Below, piece after piece: positions 37,001 through 45,606 of a DNA stretch of 64,000 nucleotides. Made by a program: the position numbers and the translations under genes. The notes beneath the pieces were generated by a model. It did no database searches and was not told the DNA's origin. It was given only the letters and a program-made list of their open reading frames with translations. Source of the stretch: Nocardia vinacea (GTDB lineage: Bacteria; Actinomycetota; Actinomycetes; Mycobacteriales; Mycobacteriaceae); assembly GCF_035920345.1 (NCBI RefSeq), contig NZ_CP109149.1, forward strand, positions 4,712,001-4,776,000. The letters run 5' to 3'. Position 1 is the stretch's first letter, and every line of letters begins with the position of its first letter.

Positions 37001-38422
37001 TCAGTCCAGATCCGCGGGCGAGGACAGGGTGCCGCGGACCGCCGTTGCGGCCGCTACGAGCGGGGAAACCAGGTGTGTACGGCCACCTTTGCCCTGCCGA
37101 CCCTCGAAGTTACGGTTCGAAGTCGAAGCACAACGCTGGCCCGGCGCGAGCTGATCGGGATTCATTCCCAAGCACATCGAGCAGCCCGCCTGACGCCATT
37201 CGGCGCCCGCCGCGGTGAAAATCTCGCCCAGTCCTTCTTTTTCCGCCTGGGCGCGCACCCGCATAGATCCCGGTACAACCAACATTCGCACGCCGTCGGC
37301 GACGCGGCGTCCCTTCAAAATCCCGGCCACGGCACGCAAATCCTCGATGCGTCCGTTGGTGCACGAACCGACGAATACGGCGTCGACCGAAACATCACGA
37401 AGTGGAGTACCCGGCTCCAAATCCATGTATCGCAACGCTTTCTCCGCGGACTCACGTGCCGTCTCGTCGGTAATCTGCGCGGGATCGGGCACCTGCTCGC
37501 TCAGTGGCGCACCCTGGCCCGGGTTGGTGCCCCAGGTGACGAACGGAGTCAGCGCGGCGGCGTCGATGTGCACCTCGGCGTCGAAAACGGCGCCCTCATC
37601 GGTCTTCAGCGCCTCCCAGGCGGCCACTGCGGCATCCCAGTCGGCTCCCTGCGGCGCGTGCGGGCGGCCTTTGAGGAATTCATAGGTGGTTTCGTCAGGA
37701 GCGATCATGCCGGCCCGCGCGCCCGCCTCGATCGACATGTTGCAGATCGTCATTCGCGCCTCCATCGACATGGCGCGAATGGCCTCGCCGCGATACTCGA
37801 GCACGTAGCCCTGACCGCCGCCGGTACCGATCTGGGCGATGACGGCCAGAATCAGGTCCTTACTCGTGACACCGGGCGGCAATTGGCCGTCAACGGTGAT
37901 CGCCATGGTCTTGAACGGGCGCAGCGAGAGCGTCTGCGTGGCAAGGACGTGCTCGACCTCACTGGTGCCGATGCCCATGGCCAGCGCGCCGAACGCGCCG
38001 TGCGTGGAGGTGTGGCTATCGCCGCACACCACCGTCGTCCCCGGCTGGGTCAAACCCAATTGCGGCCCGACGACGTGCACGATGCCCTGATCCAGGTCCC
38101 CCATCGGATGCAGGCGCACACCGAATTCCGCGCAATTGTGGCGCAGCGTCTCGACCTGGGTACGCGAAATGGGGTCGGCGATCGGCTTATCGATATCGAT
38201 CGTCGGGACGTTGTGGTCCTCGGTCGCGATGGTGAGATCGGGACGGCGCACCGGACGGCCCGCGGCGCGGAGTCCGTCGAACGCCTGCGGGCTGGTCACC
38301 TCGTGCACGAGGTGCAGATCGATGTAGATCAGATCGGGTTCCCGCGAGGCGCCCTCGCCCGCTCCGTGGGCGACGACGTGCTGCTCCCACACCTTCTCGG
38401 CCAGTGTGCGGCGCTCGGCCAT
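37001..38422 (-). CDS. leuC: 3-isopropylmalate dehydratase large subunit
   Basis: Aconitase-like subunit carrying the [4Fe-4S] cluster; with LeuD it isomerises 2- to 3-isopropylmalate. The cluster cysteines are seen in [12 protein letters not shown] and in CSMCLGMN near the C-terminus. [20 protein letters not shown] is the other hallmark. 473 residues, starting [17 protein letters not shown]. It is divergent from the IclR regulator at 38571, whose family includes the leucine-pathway repressor LtbR. Confidence 0.97.
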   Translation of the reverse strand: MAERRTLAEKVWEQHVVAHGAGEGASREPDLIYIDLHLVHEVTSPQAFDGLRAAGRPVRRPDLTIATEDHNVPTIDIDKPIADPISRTQVETLRHNCAEFGVRLHPMGDLDQGIVHVVGPQLGLTQPGTTVVCGDSHTSTHGAFGALAMGIGTSEVEHVLATQTLSLRPFKTMAITVDGQLPPGVTSKDLILAVIAQIGTGGGQGYVLEYRGEAIRAMSMEARMTICNMSIEAGARAGMIAPDETTYEFLKGRPHAPQGADWDAAVAAWEALKTDEGAVFDAEVHIDAAALTPFVTWGTNPGQGAPLSEQVPDPAQITDETARESAEKALRYMDLEPGTPLRDVSVDAVFVGSCTNGRIEDLRAVAGILKGRRVADGVRMLVVPGSMRVRAQAEKEGLGEIFTAAGAEWRQAGCSMCLGMNPDQLAPGQRCASTSNRNFEGRQGKGGRTHLVSPLVAAATAVRGTLSSPADLD

Positions 38423-38540
38423 TCTCGATCACCTTTCCGACGAGCAACCGAGGTACGCGATCCGGGCTGAGGCGCGCTCACGGCTGCACAAGTTTTGGCT
38501 GTTCCGACGCGTCCGGAGCGAGCAGACCGTTAAGTGGCTT

Positions 38541-38564
38541 TCTCAGTATCCGAGACGCTAATAT
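38541..38564 (+). promoter_or_regulatory. IclR-gene promoter with TCTC-N7-GAGA operator
   Basis: TAATAT (38559-38564) lies six bases before the ATG at 38571, so the transcript is probably leaderless. Directly upstream is the dyad TCTCAGTATCCGAGA (38541-38555), which would sit between the -35 and -10 regions and suits autorepression by the IclR-family product. No clear -35 was found. Confidence 0.55.
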
Positions 38565-38570
38565 CGTTCT

Positions 38571-39272
38571 ATGAGACAGCATAGCGGTATCGGCGTCCTC
38601 GACAAAGCGGTGTCTGTGTTATATGCCGTCGCGGAGCATCCATGTGGTCTCAACGAACTGTGCACCCGCACCGGACTACCCCGGGCCACCGCCCATCGCC
38701 TGGCTGTCGGGCTCGAGGTACACCGGCTGCTCGCCCGCGACAACAACGGTCTGTGGCGGCCCGGGCCGGCCCTCGCCGAACTCGCCGCCGGGGCCACCGA
38801 TCCACTGCACGAGGCCGCTGCGGCCATTCTCCCGCGTTTGCGCGAGATCACCGGCGAGAGCGTCCAGATCTACTGCCGAGACGGCAATGCGCGGGTCTGC
38901 ATCGCCGCCCTGGAACCGCCCGTCGGCCTGCGCGACACCGTGCCGATCGGGGCGCGCCTACCGCTCACCGCCGGTTCGGCGGCCAAGGTGCTGGTCGCCT
39001 GGGCGGATCCGGAACTGCAGCGCATCATCCTGGCCGATGCGGTATTCGGTGAGCGGGCGCTGGCAGAGGTCCGCAAGCGCGGCTGGGCCCAGAGCGCCGC
39101 CGAGCGGGCCAGCGGTGTGGCCAGCGTCTCCGCGCCCGTGCGTGACGCCGCGGGCCATGTCATCGCGGCGGTCTCGGTGTCGGGCCCGATCGATCGCATG
39201 GGCCGCCGACCGGGCGCCCGCTGGGCGGCCGACTTGGTCGCCGCCGCGGACGCCCTCCACAAGAGACTGTAA
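38571..39272 (+). CDS. IclR-family regulator of leuCD (LtbR/NdnR-like)
   Basis: 233-residue IclR-type regulator. An N-terminal winged helix (SVLYAVAEHPCGLNELCTRT, then GLPRATAHRLAVGLEVHRLL) covers about 10-65. A C-terminal effector domain contains IYCRDGNARVCIAAL and RLPLTAGSAAKVLVAW. Divergent placement from leuCD matches the LtbR/Rv2989 locus in Corynebacterium and Mycobacterium, where the protein represses leucine genes and, in C. glutamicum, NAD synthesis genes. The -10 box position suggests leaderless translation from 38571. Confidence 0.88.
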   Translation: MRQHSGIGVLDKAVSVLYAVAEHPCGLNELCTRTGLPRATAHRLAVGLEVHRLLARDNNGLWRPGPALAELAAGATDPLHEAAAAILPRLREITGESVQIYCRDGNARVCIAALEPPVGLRDTVPIGARLPLTAGSAAKVLVAWADPELQRIILADAVFGERALAEVRKRGWAQSAAERASGVASVSAPVRDAAGHVIAAVSVSGPIDRMGRRPGARWAADLVAAADALHKRL

Positions 39273-39307
39273 CACGTTCCATTTTCGAGCCTCTAAAGTT
39301 GGTGCGC

Positions 39308-39808
39308 ATGGGAGTAAACCAACGGGCGCAGATCGTCATGTCCGACGCCGAGATTTCCGAATTCCTGCAGCGCAGCCGCATCGCGACGCTGGCCACCATC
39401 GGCCCGAACGGTGCGCCGCACCTGACCGCGATGTGGTACGCGCTCATCGACGGCGAGATCTGGTTCGAGACCAAGGCCAAGTCACAAAAGGCAGTGAACC
39501 TGGGCCGCGACCCCCGCGTGACCTGCATGGTCGAGGCAGGCCAGACCTACGACCAGTTGCGCGGCGTCTCGATCGAAGGCCACGCCGAGATAATCGATGA
39601 TCCGGACAAGCTGTTCGCCGTCGGCGTGAGCGTCTGGGAGCGCTACACCGGCCCCTACAGCGAAGAAGTCCGCCCGCTCGTCGAACAGATGCTCAACAAG
39701 CGCATAGCGGTCCGCGTAGTCCCGGATCGCCTCCGCAGCTGGGACCACCGCAAACTCGGCCTCCCCCAACTCCCCCTCGGCGGCACCACCGCCCAACCCC
39801 TCGACTGA
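39308..39808 (+). CDS. Pyridoxamine-5'-phosphate-oxidase-like flavin/F420-binding protein
   Basis: Split beta-barrel protein of the PPOX/FDOR class, which bind FMN or F420; close relatives include mycobacterial Rv2991. ATLATIGPNGAPHLTAMWYA and IWFETKAKSQKAVNL form the cofactor-binding strands. WDHRKLGLP is seen near the C-terminus. The ATG at 39308 (MGVNQRAQIV) is chosen over a TTG at 39299. 166 residues. Position after the IclR gene is as in mycobacteria. With fbiD in the window, F420 is a reasonable cofactor, but FMN or heme cannot be excluded. Confidence 0.85.
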   Translation: MGVNQRAQIVMSDAEISEFLQRSRIATLATIGPNGAPHLTAMWYALIDGEIWFETKAKSQKAVNLGRDPRVTCMVEAGQTYDQLRGVSIEGHAEIIDDPDKLFAVGVSVWERYTGPYSEEVRPLVEQMLNKRIAVRVVPDRLRSWDHRKLGLPQLPLGGTTAQPLD

Positions 39809-39937
39809 TCGCGCCACGCGGGCAAAATCCGCCTGACACGCCGGGTGCGGCACAGTAGCGTCAACCCTGTTCGACCCGAATCGGCAGCGCGGCGACGCCC
39901 GTGGCGCGCCACCCGGCCGCGACGACGAGGAGCAGAC

Positions 39938-40132
39938 ATGGCGGAAGCGGATAGTTCCAACGGCAAGGCGGCACCAAGCACCGAAGACGTCAAACGCAAG
40001 TTCAAGGAAGCCCTGGAGCGCAAAAACCAGCACCACGCCAAGTCGAACGACCACCTCGACGGGCGCTCCAAGGCAACCTCCCCCCACGGGAACGCCAGCC
40101 ATAAGCGGGAGTTCCGCCGCAAGAGCGGATAA
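39938..40132 (+). CDS. DUF5302 small protein
   Basis: 64-residue highly charged cytoplasmic protein matching the actinobacterial DUF5302 pattern: an acidic start (MAEADSSNGKAAPS), then EDVKRKFKEALERKNQHHAK, and a basic end SHKREFRRKSG. The ATG at 39938 has GAGGAG about five bases upstream. A strong terminator follows. Function is unknown, and the composition suggests a largely disordered or helical protein. Confidence 0.82.
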   Translation: MAEADSSNGKAAPSTEDVKRKFKEALERKNQHHAKSNDHLDGRSKATSPHGNASHKREFRRKSG

Positions 40133-40151
40133 GAAGAACCCACACCACTCG

Positions 40152-40187
40152 AAAGGCCTTCCAGCCGAACCTCTGGAGGGCCTTTTG
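40152..40187 (+). terminator. Rho-independent terminator after DUF5302 gene
   Basis: AAAGGCCTTCCAG pairs with CTGGAGGGCCTTT over 13 bp (one G-T pair), loop of 8, followed by a T-run. Confidence 0.85.
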
Positions 40188-40364
40188 CATATCCCGAAGC
40201 TCTCCCCAACCAGACAACTCCGGTCACATGCGGGCATCGACCACAGTGCTCACGCCCGCGCCGCCAACAGCACCCTGACGGCTCAGTCACACAGCAACGA
40301 CAAAGTGCCCACAGCAGCGAGGAAACAGAGCCCCACCTACCCAACGACCCACTGACCTGCTGTT

Positions 40365-40443
40365 CCGGGGCGAAGCCCCCGGCCAGACTCGGGTGTCCGG
40401 GGGCGAAGCCCTCCGGGTGGGGGTGTGGGGGTTTCACCCCCAC
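40365..40443. repeat. Cluster of G/C-rich hairpin repeats
   Basis: In the 371-bp gap between the DUF5302 gene and tRNA-Glu there are two related GGGGCGAAGCCCC-type hairpins (40365-40382 and about 40397-40416). A perfect 8-bp GTGGGGGT-TTC-ACCCCCAC hairpin follows (40425-40443). The bases from 40188 to 40364 show nothing else recognisable. Confidence 0.7.
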
Positions 40444-40462
40444 AAGACAATGCGAAGCAGAA

Positions 40463-40493
40463 AAGGCCCATGCTCGCCATGAGCATGGGCCTT
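40463..40493 (-). terminator. Terminator of the tRNA-Gln/tRNA-Glu transcript
   Basis: AAGGCCCATGCTC and its complement form a perfect 13-bp stem with loop GCCAT. Read on the minus strand it is followed by TTTTCTGC and lies 11 bases beyond the 3' end of tRNA-Glu. Confidence 0.85.
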
Positions 40494-40503
40494 CCATTCT
40501 GCG

Positions 40504-40576
40504 TAGCCCCGACGGGATTCGAACCCGCGCTACCGCCTTGAGAGGGCGGCGTCCTAGGCCGCTAGACGACGGGGCC
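40504..40576 (-). tRNA. tRNA-Glu (CTC)
   Basis: 73-nt cloverleaf on the minus strand. The acceptor pairs GGCCCCG with CGGGGCT and the D-arm region is TCGTCTAGCGG. The anticodon stem CCGCC/GGCGG holds loop CTCTCAA (anticodon CTC), and the T-arm carries GGTTCGAATCC. CCA is not encoded. Confidence 0.97.
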
Positions 40577-40733
40577 AGGACTCGATCTCCCACATTTCGG
40601 GTGGGTGATCTTTCCGGTTGATCTTTACGATCAGTGGAAGCTCGGTTAGCTTAGCCGACCGAAGCTCGGCGACCAAATCGCCGGATGCTGAACAACTTTC
40701 GGTCGCGCACCGAGAGACGAACAACATTCTCCG

Positions 40734-40805
40734 CTGGGGTACCAGGACTCGAACCTAGAATGGCTGAACCAGAATCAGCTGTGTTGCCAATTACACCATA
40801 CCCCA
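40734..40805 (-). tRNA. tRNA-Gln (CTG)
   Basis: 72-nt cloverleaf on the minus strand. The acceptor is TGGGGTA/TACCCCA with discriminator G. The anticodon stem GCTGA/TCAGC holds loop TTCTGGT (anticodon CTG), and the T-arm carries GGTTCGAGTCC. CCA is not encoded. It lies between gltX and tRNA-Glu. Confidence 0.97.
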
Positions 40806-40939
40806 ATGACCAGGACGTTCGACCTCGTGTCCGGCTGACCCGAGGCCCTGTTCCGAGCCGAGAAGTAGAGTACCAAACCGCATACGGTCTACTACAAATC
40901 GCCTGGTCAACGTCCTGTTTTTCGGTCAAAGGCGGATTT

Positions 40940-42412
40940 TCAGGCCGACACCGTCCAGTCCCGCGCCGAGCGCAGCCGAGCCAGGCTCGTCTCGCGGCCG
41001 AGCAGCTCCAGCGATTCGTACAGCGGCGGGCTGATATGCGAACCCGTCACCGCCACTCGCACTGGTGCGAACGCCTTACGCGGTTTGAGCCCCAGATCAT
41101 CGAGTAGCGCGGTTTTGAGCGCATCCTCGATAGCAGGAGTGGTCCAGGCCGTCAGCGGCTCCAGCGCGGCAATAGCGGCATCCAATACCGACGTCGCTTC
41201 GGAACCGAGGTTCTTCGACCCCGCCGCCGGATCAATCGCGAACTCTTCCGCGGGCGCGAACAAGAAACGCAGCAGATCCCACGCGTCGGACAACACCACG
41301 ATCCGGGTTTGCACAAGTTCGGCGGCCGCGGCGAACAACTTGTCGTCGATGTCGGCGCCGATGTGGCCGTGTTCGGTGAGGAACTCGCGCAAGCGGTGCG
41401 CGAAATCACCCGGCTCCAGCAATCGGATGTGTTCGGCGTTGAGCGCGTCCGCCTTCTTCTGATCGAAACGAGCCGGATTCGAATTCACTTTCGAGATATC
41501 GAACGCCGCCACCATCTCGGCCATCGAGAAAACGTCGCGATCATCCGCGATGCCCCAGCCGAGTAGCGCCAGGTAATTCAGCAAACCCTCCGGGATGAAT
41601 CCCCTATCCCGATGGACGAACAGATTCGACTCCGGATCGCGCTTGGACAACTTCTTGTTGCCCTGCCCCATCACGAACGGTAGATGGCCGAACTCCGGAG
41701 TGAACTCCGCTACACCGATCCGGCGCATCGCCGCATAGAGCGCGATTTGGCGGGGAGTGGACGAGAGAATGTCCTCACCGCGCAACACATGGGTGATCTT
41801 CATCAATGCGTCGTCGACCGGGTTAACCAGCGTATAGAGCGGATCGCCATTACCGCGAGTGAGTGCGAAATCGGGCACGGTACCCGCTTTGAAGGTGGTT
41901 TCGCCGCGCACGAGATCGTGCCAGGTGATGTCTTCGTCGGGCATTCGGAGCCGGATTACCGCAGGGCGTCCGGCGGCCCGATGGGCCTCGATCTCCTCGG
42001 GGGTGAGATCGCGGTCGTAGTTGTCGTAGCCGAGTTTCGGATCGCGGCCCGCGGCACGATGGCGCTCCTCGACTTCCTCGGGCGTGGAGAAGGATTCGTA
42101 CGCTTCACCGGCCGCCAGCAAATTCCGCACGACTTCCATATGCAGTTCGCGTCGCTGCGATTGCCGATAGGGCGCGTAGGGCCCGCCGACCTCCGGCCCC
42201 TCGTCCCAGGTGAGGCCGAGCCAGCGCAGCGCATCCAGTATCGCACCGTATGATTCTTCGGAATCGCGTGCGGCATCGGTATCTTCGATGCGGAAGACGA
42301 ACTTGCCGCCGGTGTGGCGGGCGTACGCCCAATTGAACAGCGCCGTCCGGACCAGGCCGACATGCGGCGTTCCGGTCGGTGACGGGCAGAAGCGGACCCG
42401 TACTTCAGTCAT
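40940..42412 (-). CDS. gltX: Glutamyl-tRNA synthetase
   Basis: Class I synthetase that charges tRNA-Glu. In actinobacteria, which lack GlnRS, it also misacylates tRNA-Gln for later amidation by Gat[23 protein letters not shown] contains the HIGH-type motif (HVGL) and the KMSKS-type motif is [10 protein letters not shown]. The ATG at 42412 ([10 protein letters not shown]) gives 490 residues, the usual size. The two tRNAs it would charge lie directly downstream on the same strand, and the FAH gene ends 13 bases upstream. Confidence 0.97.
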   Translation of the reverse strand: MTEVRVRFCPSPTGTPHVGLVRTALFNWAYARHTGGKFVFRIEDTDAARDSEESYGAILDALRWLGLTWDEGPEVGGPYAPYRQSQRRELHMEVVRNLLAAGEAYESFSTPEEVEERHRAAGRDPKLGYDNYDRDLTPEEIEAHRAAGRPAVIRLRMPDEDITWHDLVRGETTFKAGTVPDFALTRGNGDPLYTLVNPVDDALMKITHVLRGEDILSSTPRQIALYAAMRRIGVAEFTPEFGHLPFVMGQGNKKLSKRDPESNLFVHRDRGFIPEGLLNYLALLGWGIADDRDVFSMAEMVAAFDISKVNSNPARFDQKKADALNAEHIRLLEPGDFAHRLREFLTEHGHIGADIDDKLFAAAAELVQTRIVVLSDAWDLLRFLFAPAEEFAIDPAAGSKNLGSEATSVLDAAIAALEPLTAWTTPAIEDALKTALLDDLGLKPRKAFAPVRVAVTGSHISPPLYESLELLGRETSLARLRSARDWTVSA

Positions 42413-42425
42413 GGCTCTCTTTCGA

Positions 42426-43199
42426 CTAGCGCTTGGCGGCAACAGGATTGGTGAGGGTTCCGATGCCCTCGACGGTCACGGAGACGTTCTGCCCGGCCTG
42501 TAGCGGGCCGACGCCCTCCGGGGTGCCGGTGAGGAGCACATCGCCGGGCAGCAGCGTCATCACCGTGGTCACCCACTCGATGACCTTCGGAATATCGTGC
42601 AGCAGAAGCGAAGTGCGGCTGCGCTGGCGGACCTCGCCGTCGACTTCGGTGACGATCTCCAGATCCGAAGGGTCGAGCGAGGTTTCGATCCACGGGCCGA
42701 GCGGGCAGAAGGTGTCGTAGCCCTTGCCCCGAGTCCACTGGCCGTCGTGCTTCTGCTGATCGCGCGCGGTCACATCGTTGGCGACGGTGTAGCCGAGCAC
42801 CACGTCGAGTGCGCGGGCGGCGGGCACATCCTTGCACGGACGGCCGATGACGATCGCGAGTTCGCCCTCGTAGTCGACCTGGGATGAGCTGGGCGGCAAT
42901 ACGATCGACGCGTTCGGGCCGATGATCGAGGTGCTCGGCTTCATGAAGATCACCGGATCCGCCGGTGCGACCCCGCCCATTTCGGCCGCGTGCGCGGCGT
43001 AGTTCTTACCGATGCAGACCACTTTGCTGGCCAGAATCGGCGCGAGCAGGCGCACATCGGCCAGCGGCCAACTCCGCCCGGTGAATGTCGGAGTACCGAA
43101 CGGATGTTCCGCGATCTCCTTGGCGACGCTCTCGCTCCCCTCCCCTTCGATGCTGACGAAAGCGACTCCATCGGGACTGGCGATTCGACCTAGACGCAT
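42426..43199 (-). CDS. Fumarylacetoacetate hydrolase family protein
   Basis: 257-residue FAH-superfamily enzyme, likely a C-C hydrolase or decarboxylase/isomerase acting on a diketo acid. Metal-binding residues are in [18 protein letters not shown], and [17 protein letters not shown] and [14 protein letters not shown] are the other hallmarks. Orthologous position to Rv2993c beside gltX is seen. The start ATG (43199) opens [16 protein letters not shown] specific substrate such as 5-carboxymethyl-2-oxo-hex-3-ene-dioate or oxaloacetate cannot be chosen from sequence. Confidence 0.88.
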   Translation of the reverse strand: MRLGRIASPDGVAFVSIEGEGSESVAKEIAEHPFGTPTFTGRSWPLADVRLLAPILASKVVCIGKNYAAHAAEMGGVAPADPVIFMKPSTSIIGPNASIVLPPSSSQVDYEGELAIVIGRPCKDVPAARALDVVLGYTVANDVTARDQQKHDGQWTRGKGYDTFCPLGPWIETSLDPSDLEIVTEVDGEVRQRSRTSLLLHDIPKVIEWVTTVMTLLPGDVLLTGTPEGVGPLQAGQNVSVTVEGIGTLTNPVAAKR

Positions 43200-43409
43200 G
43201 CACCGCAGTCTATCGACCGCCCTCGACCTGCTCGAACGCGCCCGACCGAGCGGTCCGGAACCGCGTGCGGCGGCGGGTTCGGCGGCTCGCGATGTGAGCA
43301 GTTCGATAGAACCACAGCGGAATCCACTTGCCCACTGGGTGTACGGTGAGACTCGATGTTCACCCAATGAGAATTCATTCCCATATTTTGAGATTCCGAG
43401 GTGAGGCCG

Positions 43410-44591
43410 ATGGCTACGACCGTGACCCAGATGCGCGACATCCGACGGTGGTCCATGCTCGGCCTCGGCGTATTCGCGCAGGCCTCCAGCGCCGTCTTCA
43501 TCCACGGGGTTCCGTTTCTTTTGCCCGCACTGACGGCCGATGGCATGCCACTGGCTACCGCGGGTCTGCTCGTGGCCATGCCGACCCTCGGCCTGGTATG
43601 CACGCTGATTGCCTGGGGATATGTCGTGGACCGGATCGGCGAGCACAAGGTACTGGTCGGCGGACCACTGCTGATGTTCGGCGCGGGCGTTGCGGCGGCT
43701 ACCGTCACCGATCACATGCTGCTCGGCGCACTGCTGCTCCTGGGCGGCGTCGGCGCGGCGAGTACCAATGGCGCCAGCGGCCGGGTGATCGTCGGCTGGT
43801 TCCCGCCGCGGCGACGTGGACTGGCGATGGGCATTCGACAGACCGCACAGCCCATCGGCGTCGGCATCGGCGCGCTCAGCATTCCGGCCGTTGCGGCCGC
43901 GCATGGAGTCTCGGCGGCGATTCTGGTGCCCGCTGTGATGGCGGGTGTCGCCGCGCTGGGCTGCCTGATCGGGATCGTCGATCCGCCTCGACCCGCGGGC
44001 GCGGCGGCGGATCGAGCCAACCCGTATCGCGGCGATTCCACGCTATGGCGCATCCATGCGGTGTCGGTGCTGCTGTGCATTCCCCAAGGGACCGTATGGA
44101 CTTTCGCATTATTGTGGTTGCATAGTGACGTTGGCTGGTCGCTGCCCGTAGCAGGCGCTCTGGTGACCGGAACCCAATTCCTCGGCGCCATAGGACGAAT
44201 CGGCGCGGGCGCATGGTCCGATCGCGCCGGCAGCCGACTGGGACCGCTGCGCACCGTCGCCATCGCCGCCGTAATCTCCATGGCCGCCTTGGCTTTGGCC
44301 GCATGGACGCACGCATGGTGGGCCGCGATTCCACTGCTGATCGCCGCATCGGTCATCACGGTCTCCGATAACGGTTTGGCCTTCACGGCGGTCGCCGAGA
44401 TCGCCGGACCGTTCTGGAGTGGACGTGGACTCGGCATCCAGAACACCGGCCAGAACCTCGCAATGGCCGCCATCCCACCGGTTTTCGGCGCACTGATCAC
44501 CGCCAGCGGTTTCCCCGCCGCGTATATGTTGGCCGCTGTGCTGGCGATGGCCGCGGTTCCGCTCGTTCCCACCGATCGACGATCCGAATAA
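43410..44591 (+). CDS. MFS transporter
   Basis: Major facilitator of about 393 residues with 12 predicted helices. The loop between helices 2 and 3 reads GYVVDRIGEHKVLVGG (MFS motif A form), and GRIGAGAWSDRAGSR is its counterpart in the second half. The ATG at 43410 has GAGGTGAGG upstream; a GTG at 43401 is also in frame. Position after the FAH gene matches mycobacterial Rv2994. The substrate is unknown; metabolite efflux is as likely as uptake. Confidence 0.88.
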   Translation: MATTVTQMRDIRRWSMLGLGVFAQASSAVFIHGVPFLLPALTADGMPLATAGLLVAMPTLGLVCTLIAWGYVVDRIGEHKVLVGGPLLMFGAGVAAATVTDHMLLGALLLLGGVGAASTNGASGRVIVGWFPPRRRGLAMGIRQTAQPIGVGIGALSIPAVAAAHGVSAAILVPAVMAGVAALGCLIGIVDPPRPAGAAADRANPYRGDSTLWRIHAVSVLLCIPQGTVWTFALLWLHSDVGWSLPVAGALVTGTQFLGAIGRIGAGAWSDRAGSRLGPLRTVAIAAVISMAALALAAWTHAWWAAIPLLIAASVITVSDNGLAFTAVAEIAGPFWSGRGLGIQNTGQNLAMAAIPPVFGALITASGFPAAYMLAAVLAMAAVPLVPTDRRSE

Positions 44592-44688
44592 CGGCCCCTT
44601 CGGAATTCGCGCCTGTTCCGGTCCGCCGGGGCGGGCGCGATGCGTGTGCGCCCGACAGTCAGGACCACCTCCGCATGGACTCGCTGAT

Positions 44689-44812
44689 TCAGACGTCGCG
44701 CTGCACCGCGGGATCGAACCTGAATGGATTCCTACCTCGGATTGATGTCCGCCAATTACACAATGCCGAGCGCGGCATACTCACGAACCTTGCAGACCCC
44801 GGCCGGTCCGCC
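44689..44812 (-). pseudogene. Remnant of a Uma2-family gene
   Basis: Minus-strand fragments match the intact Uma2 gene at 46811-47392. KVREYAAL (functional copy KVREYAAI) is followed by a stop and frame shifts, then the C-terminal FDPAVQRDV-stop against FDPAALVEI-stop. The DNA between GCATACTCACGAACCTT and the C-terminal end is shortened, so most of the gene is gone. Non-functional. Confidence 0.75.
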
Positions 44813-44838
44813 ACATTGGGCGAGCTTGTCGGTGGAGC

Positions 44839-44924
44839 GTGCCGGACTGGACCTATCACCCGTTGTGCCGATGGCGGATGCTCTGGCCTGGGAGCGCCGC
44901 GCCAACTCGCACCTGCTGCCGTTT
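44839..44924 (+). pseudogene. Remnant of the DWTYHP membrane-protein gene N-terminus
   Basis: GTGCCGGACTGGACCTATCA and the following bases match the first codons (MPDWTYHPLRPMANAL) of the gene at 50921-52415. A one-base deletion after CCGTTG throws the frame into CRWRML. Similarity fades by about 44924. Confidence 0.8.
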
Positions 44925-44964
44925 CGGTGCTGATCGAATGGCCGATGTCGTCGATCGTGTAACC
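44925..44964 (+). pseudogene. Remnant of a RlaP-type nucleotidyltransferase gene
   Basis: About 36 of 39 bases match 52811-52850, inside the nucleotidyltransferase gene (VLIEWLMSPIVYRG, here VLIEWPMSSIV-stop). It is fused directly to the preceding remnant, although the two functional genes are divergent at 52.4 kb. Confidence 0.75.
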
Positions 44965-45020
44965 GAGCAGCATCCACCACACCGACACTGCCGGGCCAGA
45001 TCGCCTCGCACAACCCACGA

Positions 45021-45068
45021 TGTAAACCCAACCTTGACAAGGCGTCGTGTGTCAAGTCAGGCTTTACA
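45021..45068. promoter_or_regulatory. Nested two-tier dyad before the HTH/Pro-rich gene
   Basis: TGTAAA (45021-45026) pairs with TTTACA (45063-45068) and CTTGACA (45033-45039) with TGTCAAG (45050-45056). Both pairs share the same centre (45044.5), and the last base is one before the ATG at 45070. TTGACA could double as a -35 box. This looks like a cooperative operator over the promoter. Confidence 0.6.
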
Positions 45069-45069
45069 T

Positions 45070-45564
45070 ATGCCCGATGAACAGCAGCGCGTAGACCCGC
45101 AGGACGAGCGGGCGATGCTCGGAAAGTTGTTGTCCGCCAATGCGGAACTGGTCGTGGGTGTGCTACGCCCGGAGGAGGGCACGCCCAGCGTGCCGGTGCT
45201 CGCAGCGCTCACGGCGACCCGAAATCTCAGTCGACTCGTCGACGACATCCTGCACACCCTGGCCCGGCAGGCCCGCGAAGAAGGCCACACCTGGGCCGAA
45301 ATCGGCGATCTCCTCGGCACCTCCCGCCAAGCGGCCTTCCAACGCTTCAGCGGCCCGATGCCCCCGATGGGCCCGTTCCCCACACCCCCGATTCCGCCCA
45401 CACCCCCGATGCCGCCCAACCCTCCCGTTCCCCCGACACCACCCGGATTCCCCACCCCGCCAACCGGATTCCCCGCACCACCCCGCATGCCCATGCCACC
45501 CGGCCCACCCCCGATGCCCACCCCACCTGACATGCCGAAGCCCCCGACCCCGCCAACCCGTTGA
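45070..45564 (+). CDS. HTH protein with long Pro-rich C-terminal tail
   Basis: 164 residues. The N-terminal 95 residues are helical, with a helix-turn-helix-like stretch TWAEIGDLLGTSRQAAFQRF of the kind found in small actinobacterial regulators with Clp-N-like domains. From residue 97 the chain is almost only Pro with Met, Thr and Phe (PPTPPMPPNPPVPPTPPG). The ATG at 45070 is directly behind a large dyad, so autoregulation is plausible. The following Pro-rich gene is 42 bp downstream with similar composition, so the two are probably one operon. Function unknown. Confidence 0.7.
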   Translation: MPDEQQRVDPQDERAMLGKLLSANAELVVGVLRPEEGTPSVPVLAALTATRNLSRLVDDILHTLARQAREEGHTWAEIGDLLGTSRQAAFQRFSGPMPPMGPFPTPPIPPTPPMPPNPPVPPTPPGFPTPPTGFPAPPRMPMPPGPPPMPTPPDMPKPPTPPTR

Positions 45565-45606
45565 TCCCCGTCGAACCGAATTCCCTTACAAACAAAGGAG
45601 ATAACT

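Noticed and set aside
37073..38470. 465-codon plus-strand frame over leuC
   Set aside because: Shadow of leuC; leuC has complete cluster and substrate motifs.
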